DNA of 64,000 nt, taken from Acuticoccus sediminis. Its GTDB lineage: Bacteria > Pseudomonadota > Alphaproteobacteria > Rhizobiales > Amorphaceae. Under the pieces are notes generated by a model that was not told the origin of the DNA, made no database searches, and saw only the letters and a list, made by a program, of their open reading frames with translations. This document shows positions 17,915-26,656 of the stretch, in pieces (within the stretch, counting starts at the first letter, position 1; each line of letters starts with the position of its first letter). The stretch is taken from the NCBI RefSeq assembly GCF_003258595.1, contig NZ_QHHQ01000002.1:620001-684000 (forward strand), read 5' to 3'. Made by a program: the position numbers and the translations under genes.

Positions 17915-18434
17915 ATCACGGGACGGGGCACTCGCCCCATGCCTCGCATGGCACGCCCGATGCCGTGCGCGGCACGCCGCGTCCGGCTCCGGGCCGCCGG
18001 CGTTCCCCGGGCGGCACCCGGGGTGCGGCGCCCACGATCGTTTCGCAGCACACTGGCTGGCACTTGCGCGGTCCCTCCCGACTCGCCGGCTTGTTCGCCG
18101 ATCTCGCTTCACGGTCGCGTCAACTACTGTACCGTTGTATACCGTAGTCTACAAGTGGAGACCCGTGCCTTGAAACACGACCGTGCGCCGGCGTCTGTGT
18201 GCGCCCCGGCTGTGTGTGCGGATGCATGCGGTCGCGTCCATTCAAGTCTCTGAAGTCAAAGGCGTCTCTCGGGCCGGGCATATGTATCTTGATGTATGCT
18301 ATTGTATTCGGGAGTGCGCCGCGTCTAGTTTCACGTCGCGGGTCACGGACCAGACCGTGTTCATTCACCTGCGGCTCGCGAGAACCGGGCAACCCGGCGC
18401 CGAGTCGCAGAGGCTCAGATCGGAGAAAACGCCA
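17915..18434. other. Long intergenic region with operator-like elements, no gene
   Basis: No convincing gene lies here. The first 180 bases are GC-rich without motif. From about 18120 the composition shifts: GTTGTATACC (18134-18143) sits between GTAC and GTAG repeats, and CATATGTATCTTGATGTATGCTATTG-like AT-rich sequence (18280-18305) contains TGATGTATGC. This is probably a separate, regulated promoter for tctC copy 2 with a long leader of more than 100 bases. Confidence 0.5.
18290..18299. promoter_or_regulatory. TGATGTATGC element before tctC copy 2
   Basis: This element is identical in ten bases to the one before tctB (16741). It lies in an AT-rich island 135 bases before the tctC copy 2 start and is related to the GTATGCAA form of the GntR motif. 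Confidence 0.5.
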
Positions 18435-19400
18435 ATGGCATTTGCATTGAAGACGACCGCTGCGATCGCAGCCTCCCTCCTCATCGCGGGAGCCGCGCAC
18501 GCGCAGGACTATCCCAACCGGGACATCACGGTGATCGTCGGCTACTCGGCCGGCGGCGGCACCGACGTCATGGCCCGCACCGTCGCCCCCTTCCTCGAGA
18601 AGTACCTCGGCAACGACGTCTCGGTGACGGTGGAGAACAAGCCCGGGGCCGGTGGCGAGCTCGGCTTCACCGCGATCGCGAACGCCAAGCCGGACGGGTA
18701 CACGATCGGGATGCTGAACATCCCGTCGTTCATCAACCCGATCATCCAGCGCGACCCCGACTACACCATCGACTCGTTCGAGCCCGTCGCCAACATCGTC
18801 TCCGACGCGACCACGCTCGTCGTGCGCAAGGACAGCCAGTTCAAGACGCTGCAGGACTTCGTCGATTACGTGAAGGCGAACCCGGGCGCGATGCCGGTCG
18901 GCAACTCCTCCCTCGGCGGGGCGACGCACACCTCCTTCCTGCGCTTCCTCAACGCGGCGGACCTTCAGGTGACGCACGTTCCGTTCCCGGGCGCCGCGCC
19001 GAGCCGCACCGCGCTCCTCGGCGGGCACGTGGCCGCCTCGGTGATGGGCATCGGTGAGGCCGCGCCGTACGTGAAGGAAGGCGACCTGCGCGCGCTCGCC
19101 ACCATGCGCAAGGACCGCTGGGACCAGCTTCCCGACGTGCCGACCTTCACCGAGCTCGGTTACAAGGTCGTCGCCGGCTCCGACCGCGGCCTCGCCGCGC
19201 CGAAAGGCATTCCGGAGGACGCGAAGGCCGCGCTCGTCGCCGCCGTCGCGCAGATGATGGACGACGCCGAGTTCATCGACGCGGCGCAGAAGCAGGACCT
19301 CCCGCTGAACTTCCTGGAGCCCGACGACTACGCGGCGCTGATGCAGGAGACCCAGGACGAGATGCAGAAGATCTGGGACAAGACCCCCTGGGCGCAGTAA
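18435..19400 (+). CDS. tctC: TTT-family tricarboxylate-binding receptor TctC, copy 2
   Basis: This 321-residue receptor of the Bug/TctC family has a signal peptide cleaved near AGAAHAQDYP. It closely resembles copy 1 across its length (YSAGGGTDVMART, VENKPGAGGELGFTAIA, VTHVPFPGAAPSRTALLGGHVAAS). Differences cluster in the C-terminal fifth and in the segment after GNSSLGGATHT, which could change ligand choice. GGAGA precedes the ATG at 18435. It has its own leader region and no second permease nearby, so it likely shares TctAB. Confidence 0.92.
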   Translation: MAFALKTTAAIAASLLIAGAAHAQDYPNRDITVIVGYSAGGGTDVMARTVAPFLEKYLGNDVSVTVENKPGAGGELGFTAIANAKPDGYTIGMLNIPSFINPIIQRDPDYTIDSFEPVANIVSDATTLVVRKDSQFKTLQDFVDYVKANPGAMPVGNSSLGGATHTSFLRFLNAADLQVTHVPFPGAAPSRTALLGGHVAASVMGIGEAAPYVKEGDLRALATMRKDRWDQLPDVPTFTELGYKVVAGSDRGLAAPKGIPEDAKAALVAAVAQMMDDAEFIDAAQKQDLPLNFLEPDDYAALMQETQDEMQKIWDKTPWAQ

Positions 19401-19475
19401 CCGCCCGCGTCGGCATCGACGCCTCGCCTCCCGGTCCCCGGGGGGCGGCTTTCGTCAACGGATCAGGACTGAACC

Positions 19476-20267
19476 ATGCATGACGCCAGGGGTGCCATCC
19501 TCCTGTCGGTGTCCGACGGAATTGCCACCATCACCCTCAACCGGCCGGAGAAGCGCAACGCCATCGACGACGCGACGCGCATCATCCTCATCGACACGCT
19601 GGAGCAGGTGAACGCGGACGACGAGGTGCGCGCGGTGGTGCTGACGGGGGCCGGCAGCGCGTTCTGCGCGGGCGGCGACATCGCCGGCATGAAGGCGCGG
19701 CTCGAGGCGCCGGTGGGCCGCGTCGGGATCAACGGCTGGAAGCGGCAGAAGTCGACCCACCGCGCCATCCAAACCATGAACACGATCGACAAGCCGACCA
19801 TCGCGGCGGTCAACGGACCGGCGTCCGGGCTCGGCTGCGACCTCGCGCTCGCCTGCGACTTCGTGATGGTCGGGCCGGGTGCGAGTTTCGCCATGGCCTA
19901 TCGCAAGCGCGGCCTGATCCCGGACGGCGGCGGGCTCTACTTCCTCCCCCGCCGTGTCGGGCTGCCGCGCGCCAAGGAGCTGATCTACTCGGCCCGCACC
20001 GTCGACGCGGAGGAGGCGCTCGCCATCGGACTCGCCGACCGGGCGGCCGAGGGCGACCTGCTGGCGGCGGCGCGTTCCTGGGCGAGCGAGCTCACCGAAG
20101 GCTCGATGATCGCCATGTCGCTCGCCAAGTCGATCCTCAACCGCGCCCTCGACCTGCCGGCCGAGCAGATCTTCGCCCTCGGCTCGGAGGCGCAGTCGAT
20201 CTGCTACGCCACCGACGAGCACCGCGACGCCGTCCGCGCCTTCCTCGAGCGGGGGAGCCGCAAGTGA
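19476..20267 (+). CDS. Enoyl-CoA hydratase/isomerase family protein (crotonase)
   Basis: This 263-residue crotonase-fold enzyme has the oxyanion motif AFCAGGDIAGM and GLGCDLALACDF. The first catalytic Glu of classical hydratases (rat Glu144) is not present (the site reads MAYRKRGLIPDGGG), while the second Glu is kept in RAKELIYS. The Asp after LIP resembles PaaG-type isomerases, so an isomerase or atypical hydratase is likely (inference). Its stop overlaps the CoA-transferase start (GTGA), so the two genes act on the same CoA ester. Confidence 0.85.
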   Translation: MHDARGAILLSVSDGIATITLNRPEKRNAIDDATRIILIDTLEQVNADDEVRAVVLTGAGSAFCAGGDIAGMKARLEAPVGRVGINGWKRQKSTHRAIQTMNTIDKPTIAAVNGPASGLGCDLALACDFVMVGPGASFAMAYRKRGLIPDGGGLYFLPRRVGLPRAKELIYSARTVDAEEALAIGLADRAAEGDLLAAARSWASELTEGSMIAMSLAKSILNRALDLPAEQIFALGSEAQSICYATDEHRDAVRAFLERGSRK

Positions 20268-21460
20268 GCCCGGCTGCGCTGGCGCCACCGGCGTTCGAGG
20301 GTGTCAAGGTCGTCGAGCTCGCGCAGGGTGTCGCCGCGCCCTACTGCGGGATGATGCTCGCCCAGAACGGCGCCTCCGTCACCAAGATCGAGCCGGTCGG
20401 CTACGGCGACTGGAGCCGCGGGCTCGGCCGGCGCGTGGGCGACTATTCGGCCGAGGCGATCGTCCTCAATCGGGGCAAGCGCAGCCTGGCGCTGAACCTC
20501 AAGGCGCCCGAGGGCCGCGACGCGGCCTTCCGCCTCGTCGCCGACGCGGACGTCGTCATCGAGAACTATCGCCCCGGCGTCACCCGCCGCCTGGGGCTTG
20601 ACTACGAGACGGTCGCCACCGCGAACCCGTCCGTGGTCTACGCCACCGTCACCGGCTTCGGCGAGACGGGCCCCAACCGGGACCTCCCGGCGACGGACAC
20701 GGTGATGCAGGGCTATACCGGCTTCATGTCGATCAACCGGGACACCGAGGGTGTGCCGCGGCGGCTCAACATGCTGGCGATCGACGTGTCCACCGGGCTC
20801 TACCTGTCGCAGGCCGTCTCCGCCGCGCTCTACCGCAAGGCGGTGCGGGGGGAGGGCGTCCACATCCGCACCAGCCTCCTCGAATGCGCGATGGCCTTCC
20901 AGGAGGCGCGCATCGTGGCCGAGGTCTTCGACGGCGCGGCGGTGAAGCCTGTCGGCGCACCCGTCGGTACGTTCCCGACGGCGGACGGCTACCTCAGCCT
21001 CAACGCCAGGCGCGACGCGCATTTCGTCAGGCTCTGCGACATCGTCGGGCATCCGGAGTGGCGCGCCGACCCGCGTTTCGCCAGCGAGCAGCAGCGCGTC
21101 GCCCATGCCGCGGACCTCAACGCGCTCGTCGCGCCGTTCGTGGCGGCGCACCCCACCGACTGGTGGAAGGAGAAGCTCTCCGAGGCGGACATCCTCCACG
21201 CCAAGGTGCACGACTATCGCGAGCTGATGGACGACCCGCAGGTGGTCGAGATGGAGGCGATCGGCTGGGCGGAGATCGAAGGGCTGGGCCGGCTTCCGGC
21301 GACGCGGCTGCCCGGGTTGCCCGCCGCGTCCGCCCGCAGCGCCGCGCTGGCGCATCCGCCCCGGGTCGGCGAGGGGGGCCGCGCGGCGCTGGCGGAGGCG
21401 GGTTTCGGCGAGGCCGAGATCGAAGCGCTCGGCGCATGCGGCGCGGCCGTCTACGCCTGA
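20264..21460 (+). CDS. Family III CoA-transferase (CaiB/BaiF/Frc type), copy 1
   Basis: This 398-residue protein belongs to the family III CoA-transferases (PF02515), which move CoA between carboxylic acids through aspartyl-CoA thioester intermediates. The catalytic Asp is Asp174 in LAIDVSTGLYL; VENYRPGV is seen as IENYRPGVTRRLG. GTG is the start, in a GTGA overlap with the crotonase and after a GGGGGAG ribosome site. The acid it activates is unknown; a dicarboxylate or methylated dicarboxylate such as itaconate or mesaconate fits the family and setting. Confidence 0.9.
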   Translation: MSPAALAPPAFEGVKVVELAQGVAAPYCGMMLAQNGASVTKIEPVGYGDWSRGLGRRVGDYSAEAIVLNRGKRSLALNLKAPEGRDAAFRLVADADVVIENYRPGVTRRLGLDYETVATANPSVVYATVTGFGETGPNRDLPATDTVMQGYTGFMSINRDTEGVPRRLNMLAIDVSTGLYLSQAVSAALYRKAVRGEGVHIRTSLLECAMAFQEARIVAEVFDGAAVKPVGAPVGTFPTADGYLSLNARRDAHFVRLCDIVGHPEWRADPRFASEQQRVAHAADLNALVAPFVAAHPTDWWKEKLSEADILHAKVHDYRELMDDPQVVEMEAIGWAEIEGLGRLPATRLPGLPAASARSAALAHPPRVGEGGRAALAEAGFGEAEIEALGACGAAVYA

Positions 21461-21534
21461 CGCGCGGCGGCCACCACCCGCGGCGCCTGCGCGCGCCGCT
21501 CGGGCCGCGTGCCGCGCCGGGCCTCGAGCGCGGC

Positions 21535-22494
21535 CTAGCCGAGCGCCGGCGCGTCCTCGGTCATGACGCGGATCGGGTATCCGGATTGGAACGCGGCGAT
21601 ATCCTCGACCATCTGGCGGAAGAACAGCCCCATGTTCTCGGCCGAGACGTAGCCCACGTGCGGCGTCAGGACGAGGTTGGGCACTCGGCGCAGCGGGTCG
21701 TCCGCCGGCAGCGGCTCCACGTCGTAGACGTCGATCGCCGCGCCTGCGATGCGCCCCGCGCCGAGTGCCTCCGCGAGGGCGGCGGTGTCGACGAGGCCGG
21801 CACGCGCGGCGTTGACGAAGTAGGCGGTCGGCTTCATCGCCGCGATGGCGGCGCGGTCGACGATGCCGCGCGTGCGCTCCGACAGGTTGAGATGAAGGCT
21901 CACAACGTCGGCGGTGGCGAACAGCTCCTCCTTGGAGACGCGCCGCGTGCCGTGTTCGGCGGCCGACTCTTCGGTCAGGTTCTGGCTCCACGCGACGACG
22001 TCCATTCCGAACGCCGGCGCGATCGCGGCCACGCGGCGCCCGAGCCGGCCGAGCCCGACGATGCCGAGCCGCTTGCCCTCCAGCAGCGTCCCCATCCCGG
22101 TCTGCCAGCGGCCGGCCTTCATCGCCGCGTCGTTCTGCGGCACGCGCTGCGTCAGTCCCAGGATGAGCGCCCACGTCAGCTCGACGGTGCCGCCGCCGTG
22201 GCTGTCGGTGCCGCACACGGTGATCCCGCGTTCGGTTGCGGCGGCGATGTCGATCTTCGCGTTGCGCCGTCCCGCGGTGACGATGAGCGAGAGGTTGGGC
22301 AGCGCCTCGATGGTGCGCCGGGTCAGGGGGGTGCGCTCGCGGGTCAGGCACACCGCGTCGAAGGGGGCGAGCAGCCCGGCGAGGCGTTCCTCGGCCACAT
22401 GCTCGCGCACGAATGACACCTCGGCCTCAAGCGTCCCCCATGGCGCGAGATCCTTCGCGGTGCCGAGCCAGTCGTCGAGGACGGCGATCTTCAT
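21535..22494 (-). CDS. D-isomer-specific 2-hydroxyacid dehydrogenase, copy 1
   Basis: This 319-residue NAD(P)-dependent dehydrogenase is of the D-2-hydroxyacid family (PF00389/PF02826). The coenzyme loop is GIVGLGRLGRRVAAIA; the catalytic triad appears as Arg in NAARAGLVD, Glu in DVYDVEPL and His in TPHVGYVS. PGDH- or glyoxylate-reductase-like roles are possible. Its start overlaps the end of the DMT-transporter gene by ATGA, suggesting the transporter moves the substrate or product. It converges on the CoA-transferase gene. Confidence 0.88.
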   Translation of the reverse strand: MKIAVLDDWLGTAKDLAPWGTLEAEVSFVREHVAEERLAGLLAPFDAVCLTRERTPLTRRTIEALPNLSLIVTAGRRNAKIDIAAATERGITVCGTDSHGGGTVELTWALILGLTQRVPQNDAAMKAGRWQTGMGTLLEGKRLGIVGLGRLGRRVAAIAPAFGMDVVAWSQNLTEESAAEHGTRRVSKEELFATADVVSLHLNLSERTRGIVDRAAIAAMKPTAYFVNAARAGLVDTAALAEALGAGRIAGAAIDVYDVEPLPADDPLRRVPNLVLTPHVGYVSAENMGLFFRQMVEDIAAFQSGYPIRVMTEDAPALG

Positions 22495-23567
22495 CGGTAA
22501 GCTCCCGGCACCGGCTCGGAGGTCTTGGCGACGCTCGTCGCGCTCGCAGCGTCCACCGGCGGCGCGGCGATGGTGCGGTGGCGGCGAAGCTGCAGGATCG
22601 TCACCGTCGCCGCAAGGATGATCGCCGTGCCGAGGAAGGTCCACCATGTCGGCTGCTCGCCGAAGACCATGTAGCCGACGAACGCGGCGGCGGGCACGCG
22701 GATGAAGTCGATCGGCGTCACCACCGTCATCTCCCCGTACTTCACCGCGAGGGAGGACATCATCTGCCCCAGCGAGCCGAACACGGCCATCGCCGCGAGC
22801 CAGGAGAGTTGCTCCATGGTCGGCGTCTGCCACCACAGGACCGCCGGCACGAACAGGATCGCGGTGCAGAAGGCGGAGAAATAGAGGAGGATGCGCGCCA
22901 CCGGCTCGGTCCGCGTCAGGCTCTTGATATAGACCAGCGCGAGGCTCGACGACGCCGCGCCCGCGAGCGCGATGATCATTCCGTGGTGGATGCCCGTCTG
23001 CGGCTGCACGATGATGAGAACGCCGCCGAAGCCGGTCATCGTGGCGATCCCGCCGAGCCAGCCGATGACCTCTCCGAACGCGACGTACGAGGTCACCATC
23101 GACCAGATCGGCCGGGTGAAGGAGAGGGCGGTCGCGTCCGCGAGGGGCAGCACGGTCACGGCGTAGAATGCGGAGGCCATCATCCCGAGGCCGAACACGG
23201 CGCGGCCGACGTGCGCGCCCAGCCGCCGGGTGCGGAGCCCGGAGAAACCGACACGCCACGTCGCCAGCGGCAGGGCGATGGACATGATCATCGCCATGCG
23301 CAGGAAGAGGATCATCACGACGGGCAGATCGTGCCCGAGGTGCTTCACGATCGAACCCTGGACGGTGAGGACGAGGGCGCTGCCCAGCATCCACAGCGCG
23401 CCGACGACATTGGGACCGGGAGTCCTCACGCGGCGCCCGACGGCGCGCACGCCGCGCTGGACGTCGCGGGCGGCGAGGGGTGGCGGCGTCCGGGGCGGAG
23501 CGCCCGCGGCGGGATGAAGCAGTCCAAGGCGGGATCCTTCCGAAGCGTCGGGCGGTGGCTTGCCCAT
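22491..23567 (-). CDS. DMT-superfamily (EamA-type) transporter
   Basis: This inner-membrane protein has ten predicted helices built from two EamA repeats (PF00892), typical of drug/metabolite exporters or amino-acid and organic-acid permeases. The N-terminal 50 residues are hydrophilic and basic. The ATG at 23567 is assumed; an in-frame ATG at 23588 adds seven residues and no strong ribosome site marks either. It forms an operon with 2-hydroxyacid dehydrogenase copy 1 and is divergent from copy 2. Confidence 0.85.
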   Translation of the reverse strand: MGKPPPDASEGSRLGLLHPAAGAPPRTPPPLAARDVQRGVRAVGRRVRTPGPNVVGALWMLGSALVLTVQGSIVKHLGHDLPVVMILFLRMAMIMSIALPLATWRVGFSGLRTRRLGAHVGRAVFGLGMMASAFYAVTVLPLADATALSFTRPIWSMVTSYVAFGEVIGWLGGIATMTGFGGVLIIVQPQTGIHHGMIIALAGAASSSLALVYIKSLTRTEPVARILLYFSAFCTAILFVPAVLWWQTPTMEQLSWLAAMAVFGSLGQMMSSLAVKYGEMTVVTPIDFIRVPAAAFVGYMVFGEQPTWWTFLGTAIILAATVTILQLRRHRTIAAPPVDAASATSVAKTSEPVPGAYR

Positions 23568-23727
23568 TTGTCCGGTTGTTACTATCAATCATACAAATTG
23601 GGGCGGCAATGTCCAGCCACGCGCCGTGACAGGCCGCGCGCCAGGCCCAGCTGCCCGCCCCGCCAGACAGACCCCGCAAGAACCGAAGTCCCTCCGGACG
23701 ACGACCCTCAACAGAACTGGAGACGGA

Positions 23728-24705
23728 ATGTCCATGCTCGGCAGCCCCGAGGCGAAGGTCCCCGTGCGCGCCCTGGTGTTCCCCCCTCTGGTGGACGCCG
23801 CCTTCGCATTCCTGGCCGAGGGCTGTGAGGCCACGGACCTGCGCAACCGCCTCGGCGAGTTCGATGCCGCGTTCATGCCCGCGGCGGAGCGCGAGGCGGT
23901 CGAAGTGGTGGTGTCGAGCGGCATCGTCGGCTTCACCGCCGCGCAGATGGACCTGCTGCCGAACCTGAAGCTCATCGCCAGCTTCAGCGTCGGCTTCGAG
24001 AATATCGACCTCGAGGCCGCCGCCGCCCGCGGCATCGCCGTCACCAATGCGCCGGCGACCAACGGGGAAACCGTCGCCGACCACACCATCATGCTGATGA
24101 TGGCTGCCGCGCGCGGCCTGCCGGAGGTGATGGCGGCGGCCCGCGCCGGGCACTGGAACGAGGCCCGCAAGCGGTACCGGCCGACCCTCAACGGCTCGCG
24201 CGTCGGCATGCTGGGGCTCGGCGCCATCGGCGCGGCGATCGCGACGCGGGCGTCCGCCTTCAATGCCACCGTCAGCTACACCACGCGCACCGAGAAGCCG
24301 GGCGTGCCCTACCGCCACGTCCCCGACCTCATGGCCCTTGCGGCGGAAAGCGACTTCCTGGTGGCGGCGATCCCCGGGGGGCCGGCGACGCGTCACCTGA
24401 TCGACGCGACGGTCCTCGACGCGCTGGGGCCGAACGGTGTGCTGGTGAACGTCGGCCGCGGCTCCGTCGTCGACTCGCAGGCTCTGGCGACGGCGCTGAA
24501 GGAAGGGCGCATCCACGCCGCCGGCGTCGACGTGCTGGAGGAGGAACCGGACATCCCGGCGGCGCTGCTGGATGCGCCGAACCTCGTCGTCACGCCGCAT
24601 ATGGCCGGGCGCTCGCCGATCGGCCTGCGGCGGCAGTGCGAGCGGGCGCTGGACAACATCGGCCGCCTCCGGCGAGGCGAACCCTTCGTCTGCCGCGTCG
24701 GCTGA
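23728..24705 (+). CDS. D-isomer-specific 2-hydroxyacid dehydrogenase, copy 2 (glyoxylate/hydroxypyruvate reductase-like)
   Basis: This 325-residue enzyme of the D-2-hydroxyacid dehydrogenase family has the coenzyme loop GMLGLGAIGAAIA. The triad appears as Arg in NVGRGSVVD, Glu in DVLEEEPD and His in TPHMAGRS. Its sequence style is closest to bacterial hydroxypyruvate/glyoxylate reductases. The ATG at 23728 follows CTGGAGACGGA. It is only distantly similar to copy 1 on the other side of the promoter region, so the pair is not a recent duplication. Confidence 0.88.
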   Translation: MSMLGSPEAKVPVRALVFPPLVDAAFAFLAEGCEATDLRNRLGEFDAAFMPAAEREAVEVVVSSGIVGFTAAQMDLLPNLKLIASFSVGFENIDLEAAAARGIAVTNAPATNGETVADHTIMLMMAAARGLPEVMAAARAGHWNEARKRYRPTLNGSRVGMLGLGAIGAAIATRASAFNATVSYTTRTEKPGVPYRHVPDLMALAAESDFLVAAIPGGPATRHLIDATVLDALGPNGVLVNVGRGSVVDSQALATALKEGRIHAAGVDVLEEEPDIPAALLDAPNLVVTPHMAGRSPIGLRRQCERALDNIGRLRRGEPFVCRVG

Positions 24706-24796
24706 CGCGCGCCCCGGCCGGCGGGCGCCGCCATTTGACATCGCGGCTGTCATCGCCAAAGCGTTGGACGATGGCGGGCCGGCCGAAGGGGCGAGA

Positions 24797-25579
24797 ATGG
24801 AACTGTTGACGGACCCGCTCGGCGGATCGGGCCAGTCGCCGCGCTATCTGCGGATCGCGCAGGCGCTGGCCGCGGACATCGCCGACGGCCGCTACGAAGT
24901 CGGAGGGATGCTGCCGACCGAGGCCGAGCTGTGCGCGCTGTTCGGCGTCAGCCGGTCGACCGTGCGCGAGGCGTTGCGCCGGCTGACCGTGCTCGGCCTC
25001 GTCTCCCGCACGCAGGGGATCGGGACGCGCGTCGTCCAGCGCCACGCCAAGTCGACCTACATCATGTCAGCCCAGTCGGTGGACCGGGTGATGCAGTACG
25101 CCGCCGAGACCGAGCTGACGCTGCAGGTCATCGAGGACGTGGTGGCGGACAAGGAACTCGTGGCCACCATCGGCGGCGTCGTCGGACAGCGGTGGCTGCT
25201 GTTCTCCGGGACGCGCGCGGTGCCCCGGGACGAGCAGGGCACCTTCTGCCACACCCGCGCCTACGTTGCCGGCCGCTACGGCGCGGTGCGGTCGTCCATC
25301 GGCCTCGGCGGGCCTCCCCTCACGACGCCCATCTACCAGGCGGTGTGCCAGACCTACGGCATCGCGATCGGCGAGATCCGCCAGACCATGCGCGCCGAGG
25401 CGGCGTCCCCGGACGACGCGGCCCTGCTGAATGTCGCGGAGGGGTCGCCGGTGCTGCGCATCGTGCGGCACTACATCACCACCGACGGGGAGACGCTGGA
25501 GGTGTCCGTCAACACCTACCCGGCCGGCCGCTTCGAGTATTCGATGCGCCTGCGCATCACGCCCGCCGGGGCGCCGTAG
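24797..25579 (+). CDS. GntR-family regulator with UTRA ligand domain
   Basis: This 260-residue regulator has an N-terminal winged helix (about residues 15-80; PTEAELCALFGVSRSTVREALRRL) and a C-terminal UTRA domain of the HutC subfamily (VLRIVRHYITTDGETLEVSVNTYP). UTRA domains sense small metabolites. AAGGGG precedes the ATG at 24797. It follows 2-hydroxyacid dehydrogenase copy 2 by about 90 bases on the same strand and may control that gene or its divergent neighbours; no site can be assigned. Confidence 0.9.
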   Translation: MELLTDPLGGSGQSPRYLRIAQALAADIADGRYEVGGMLPTEAELCALFGVSRSTVREALRRLTVLGLVSRTQGIGTRVVQRHAKSTYIMSAQSVDRVMQYAAETELTLQVIEDVVADKELVATIGGVVGQRWLLFSGTRAVPRDEQGTFCHTRAYVAGRYGAVRSSIGLGGPPLTTPIYQAVCQTYGIAIGEIRQTMRAEAASPDDAALLNVAEGSPVLRIVRHYITTDGETLEVSVNTYPAGRFEYSMRLRITPAGAP

Positions 25580-25609
25580 GGCGCCGTCCGTCCGCCCGAC
25601 GACCGACGG

Positions 25610-26500
25610 TCAGGCGTGCCCCGCAGGCGCGTCGGCGGTAAGCTCGGTCAGGATCTCGGCGAACCGGGCGGCCGACGGGGGAAGGGCGGTCCCGCGCCGC
25701 GTCAGCAGCATGAAGCTGCGCGAGAGCGTCGTCTCGGGCAACGCGATCTCGGTCAGGATGCCGAGCGAGCCGCGGCCCGCGAACGTGAGCAGCCCCATCT
25801 CGACGACGAGGGCGGGGAGGGCGGAGATGGAGCTGGTCTCGACCTTCGCATGGGGCGCCGGCAGACCGCTCGAGGTGAACACCCGGTCGAGCCAGGCGCG
25901 CGTTCCCATCGAGCGGGACGGCAGGACCCACTCCTGACCGGCGAGGTCGGCGAGCGCTACCGTCCGCCCGGCCAGCGGATGGGACGGGCCGGCGGCGACC
26001 ACCATCTCGTCGCGATAGACGGTGCGGGCGGCGAACTCGGTCTGCGCGGCGGCGTCGGCCGGCGCGATGACGAGGTCGCACTCGCCCTTGCGCAGATGGT
26101 CCTGCAGGATGTCGCTCATCCCCACGGTGAGGGCGATATTCACCTGCGGCGCCTGCTCGGCGAGGACCCGGCACGCGTGCGGCAGCACATGCTCCACCAC
26201 GGTGGTGCCCGAGCCGACGCGCAGGGTGCCGTGCTCCCCGCGCGCGACCTCGCCGACCTCCCGCGTGGCGGCCTCCGCCTCCCGCCGCAGGTGCCGCGCC
26301 TTGTCGAGCAGCACCAGCCCGACCGGGCTCAGCCGCTTGCCCCGACCCTCGCGGTCGAACAGGCGGGCGCCGATCTCGTCCTCCAGCCGCCGCACCGCCT
26401 TGGTCAGTGCGGGCTTGGTGCGCCCGACGTGCAGCGCGGCCTCCTCATAGGACGCGCTGTCGGCCACGGCTTCGAAGAACGCCAGGTCGCGAAGGTCCAT
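25610..26500 (-). CDS. LysR-family transcriptional regulator
   Basis: This 296-residue LysR protein has an N-terminal helix-turn-helix (MDLRDLAFFEAVADSASYEEAALHVG..KPALTKAVRRLE) and a C-terminal periplasmic-binding-like effector domain. It is divergent from the class II aldolase and CoA-transferase genes across a 156-base region, the usual arrangement for a LysR activator of its neighbour. It converges on the GntR-UTRA gene. Confidence 0.92.
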   Translation of the reverse strand: MDLRDLAFFEAVADSASYEEAALHVGRTKPALTKAVRRLEDEIGARLFDREGRGKRLSPVGLVLLDKARHLRREAEAATREVGEVARGEHGTLRVGSGTTVVEHVLPHACRVLAEQAPQVNIALTVGMSDILQDHLRKGECDLVIAPADAAAQTEFAARTVYRDEMVVAAGPSHPLAGRTVALADLAGQEWVLPSRSMGTRAWLDRVFTSSGLPAPHAKVETSSISALPALVVEMGLLTFAGRGSLGILTEIALPETTLSRSFMLLTRRGTALPPSAARFAEILTELTADAPAGHA

Positions 26501-26656
26501 CGGAAACCACCAGTTACCGTTTCGACCGAATTAGTGCATGGAAAGTTCCCGGGCAATGTTTCACATTCCGCCCATGGGCCGGGGCGCTCCCGCGGAGCGC
26601 CGGCCGGAGAACGAAGGGGCGCGGCCGAACGCGTCCGGAAGCGGAGGACGACCCTG

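Noticed and set aside
21461-21534. Possible terminator between CoA-transferase copy 1 and the 2-hydroxyacid dehydrogenase
   Set aside because: The GC-rich stretch allows several weak foldings but no single convincing stem or T-run.
23585-23597. AATCATACAAATT as another member of the TTGCATAC motif family
   Set aside because: Only ATACA matches the core; too weak to add to the regulon without a matrix scan.
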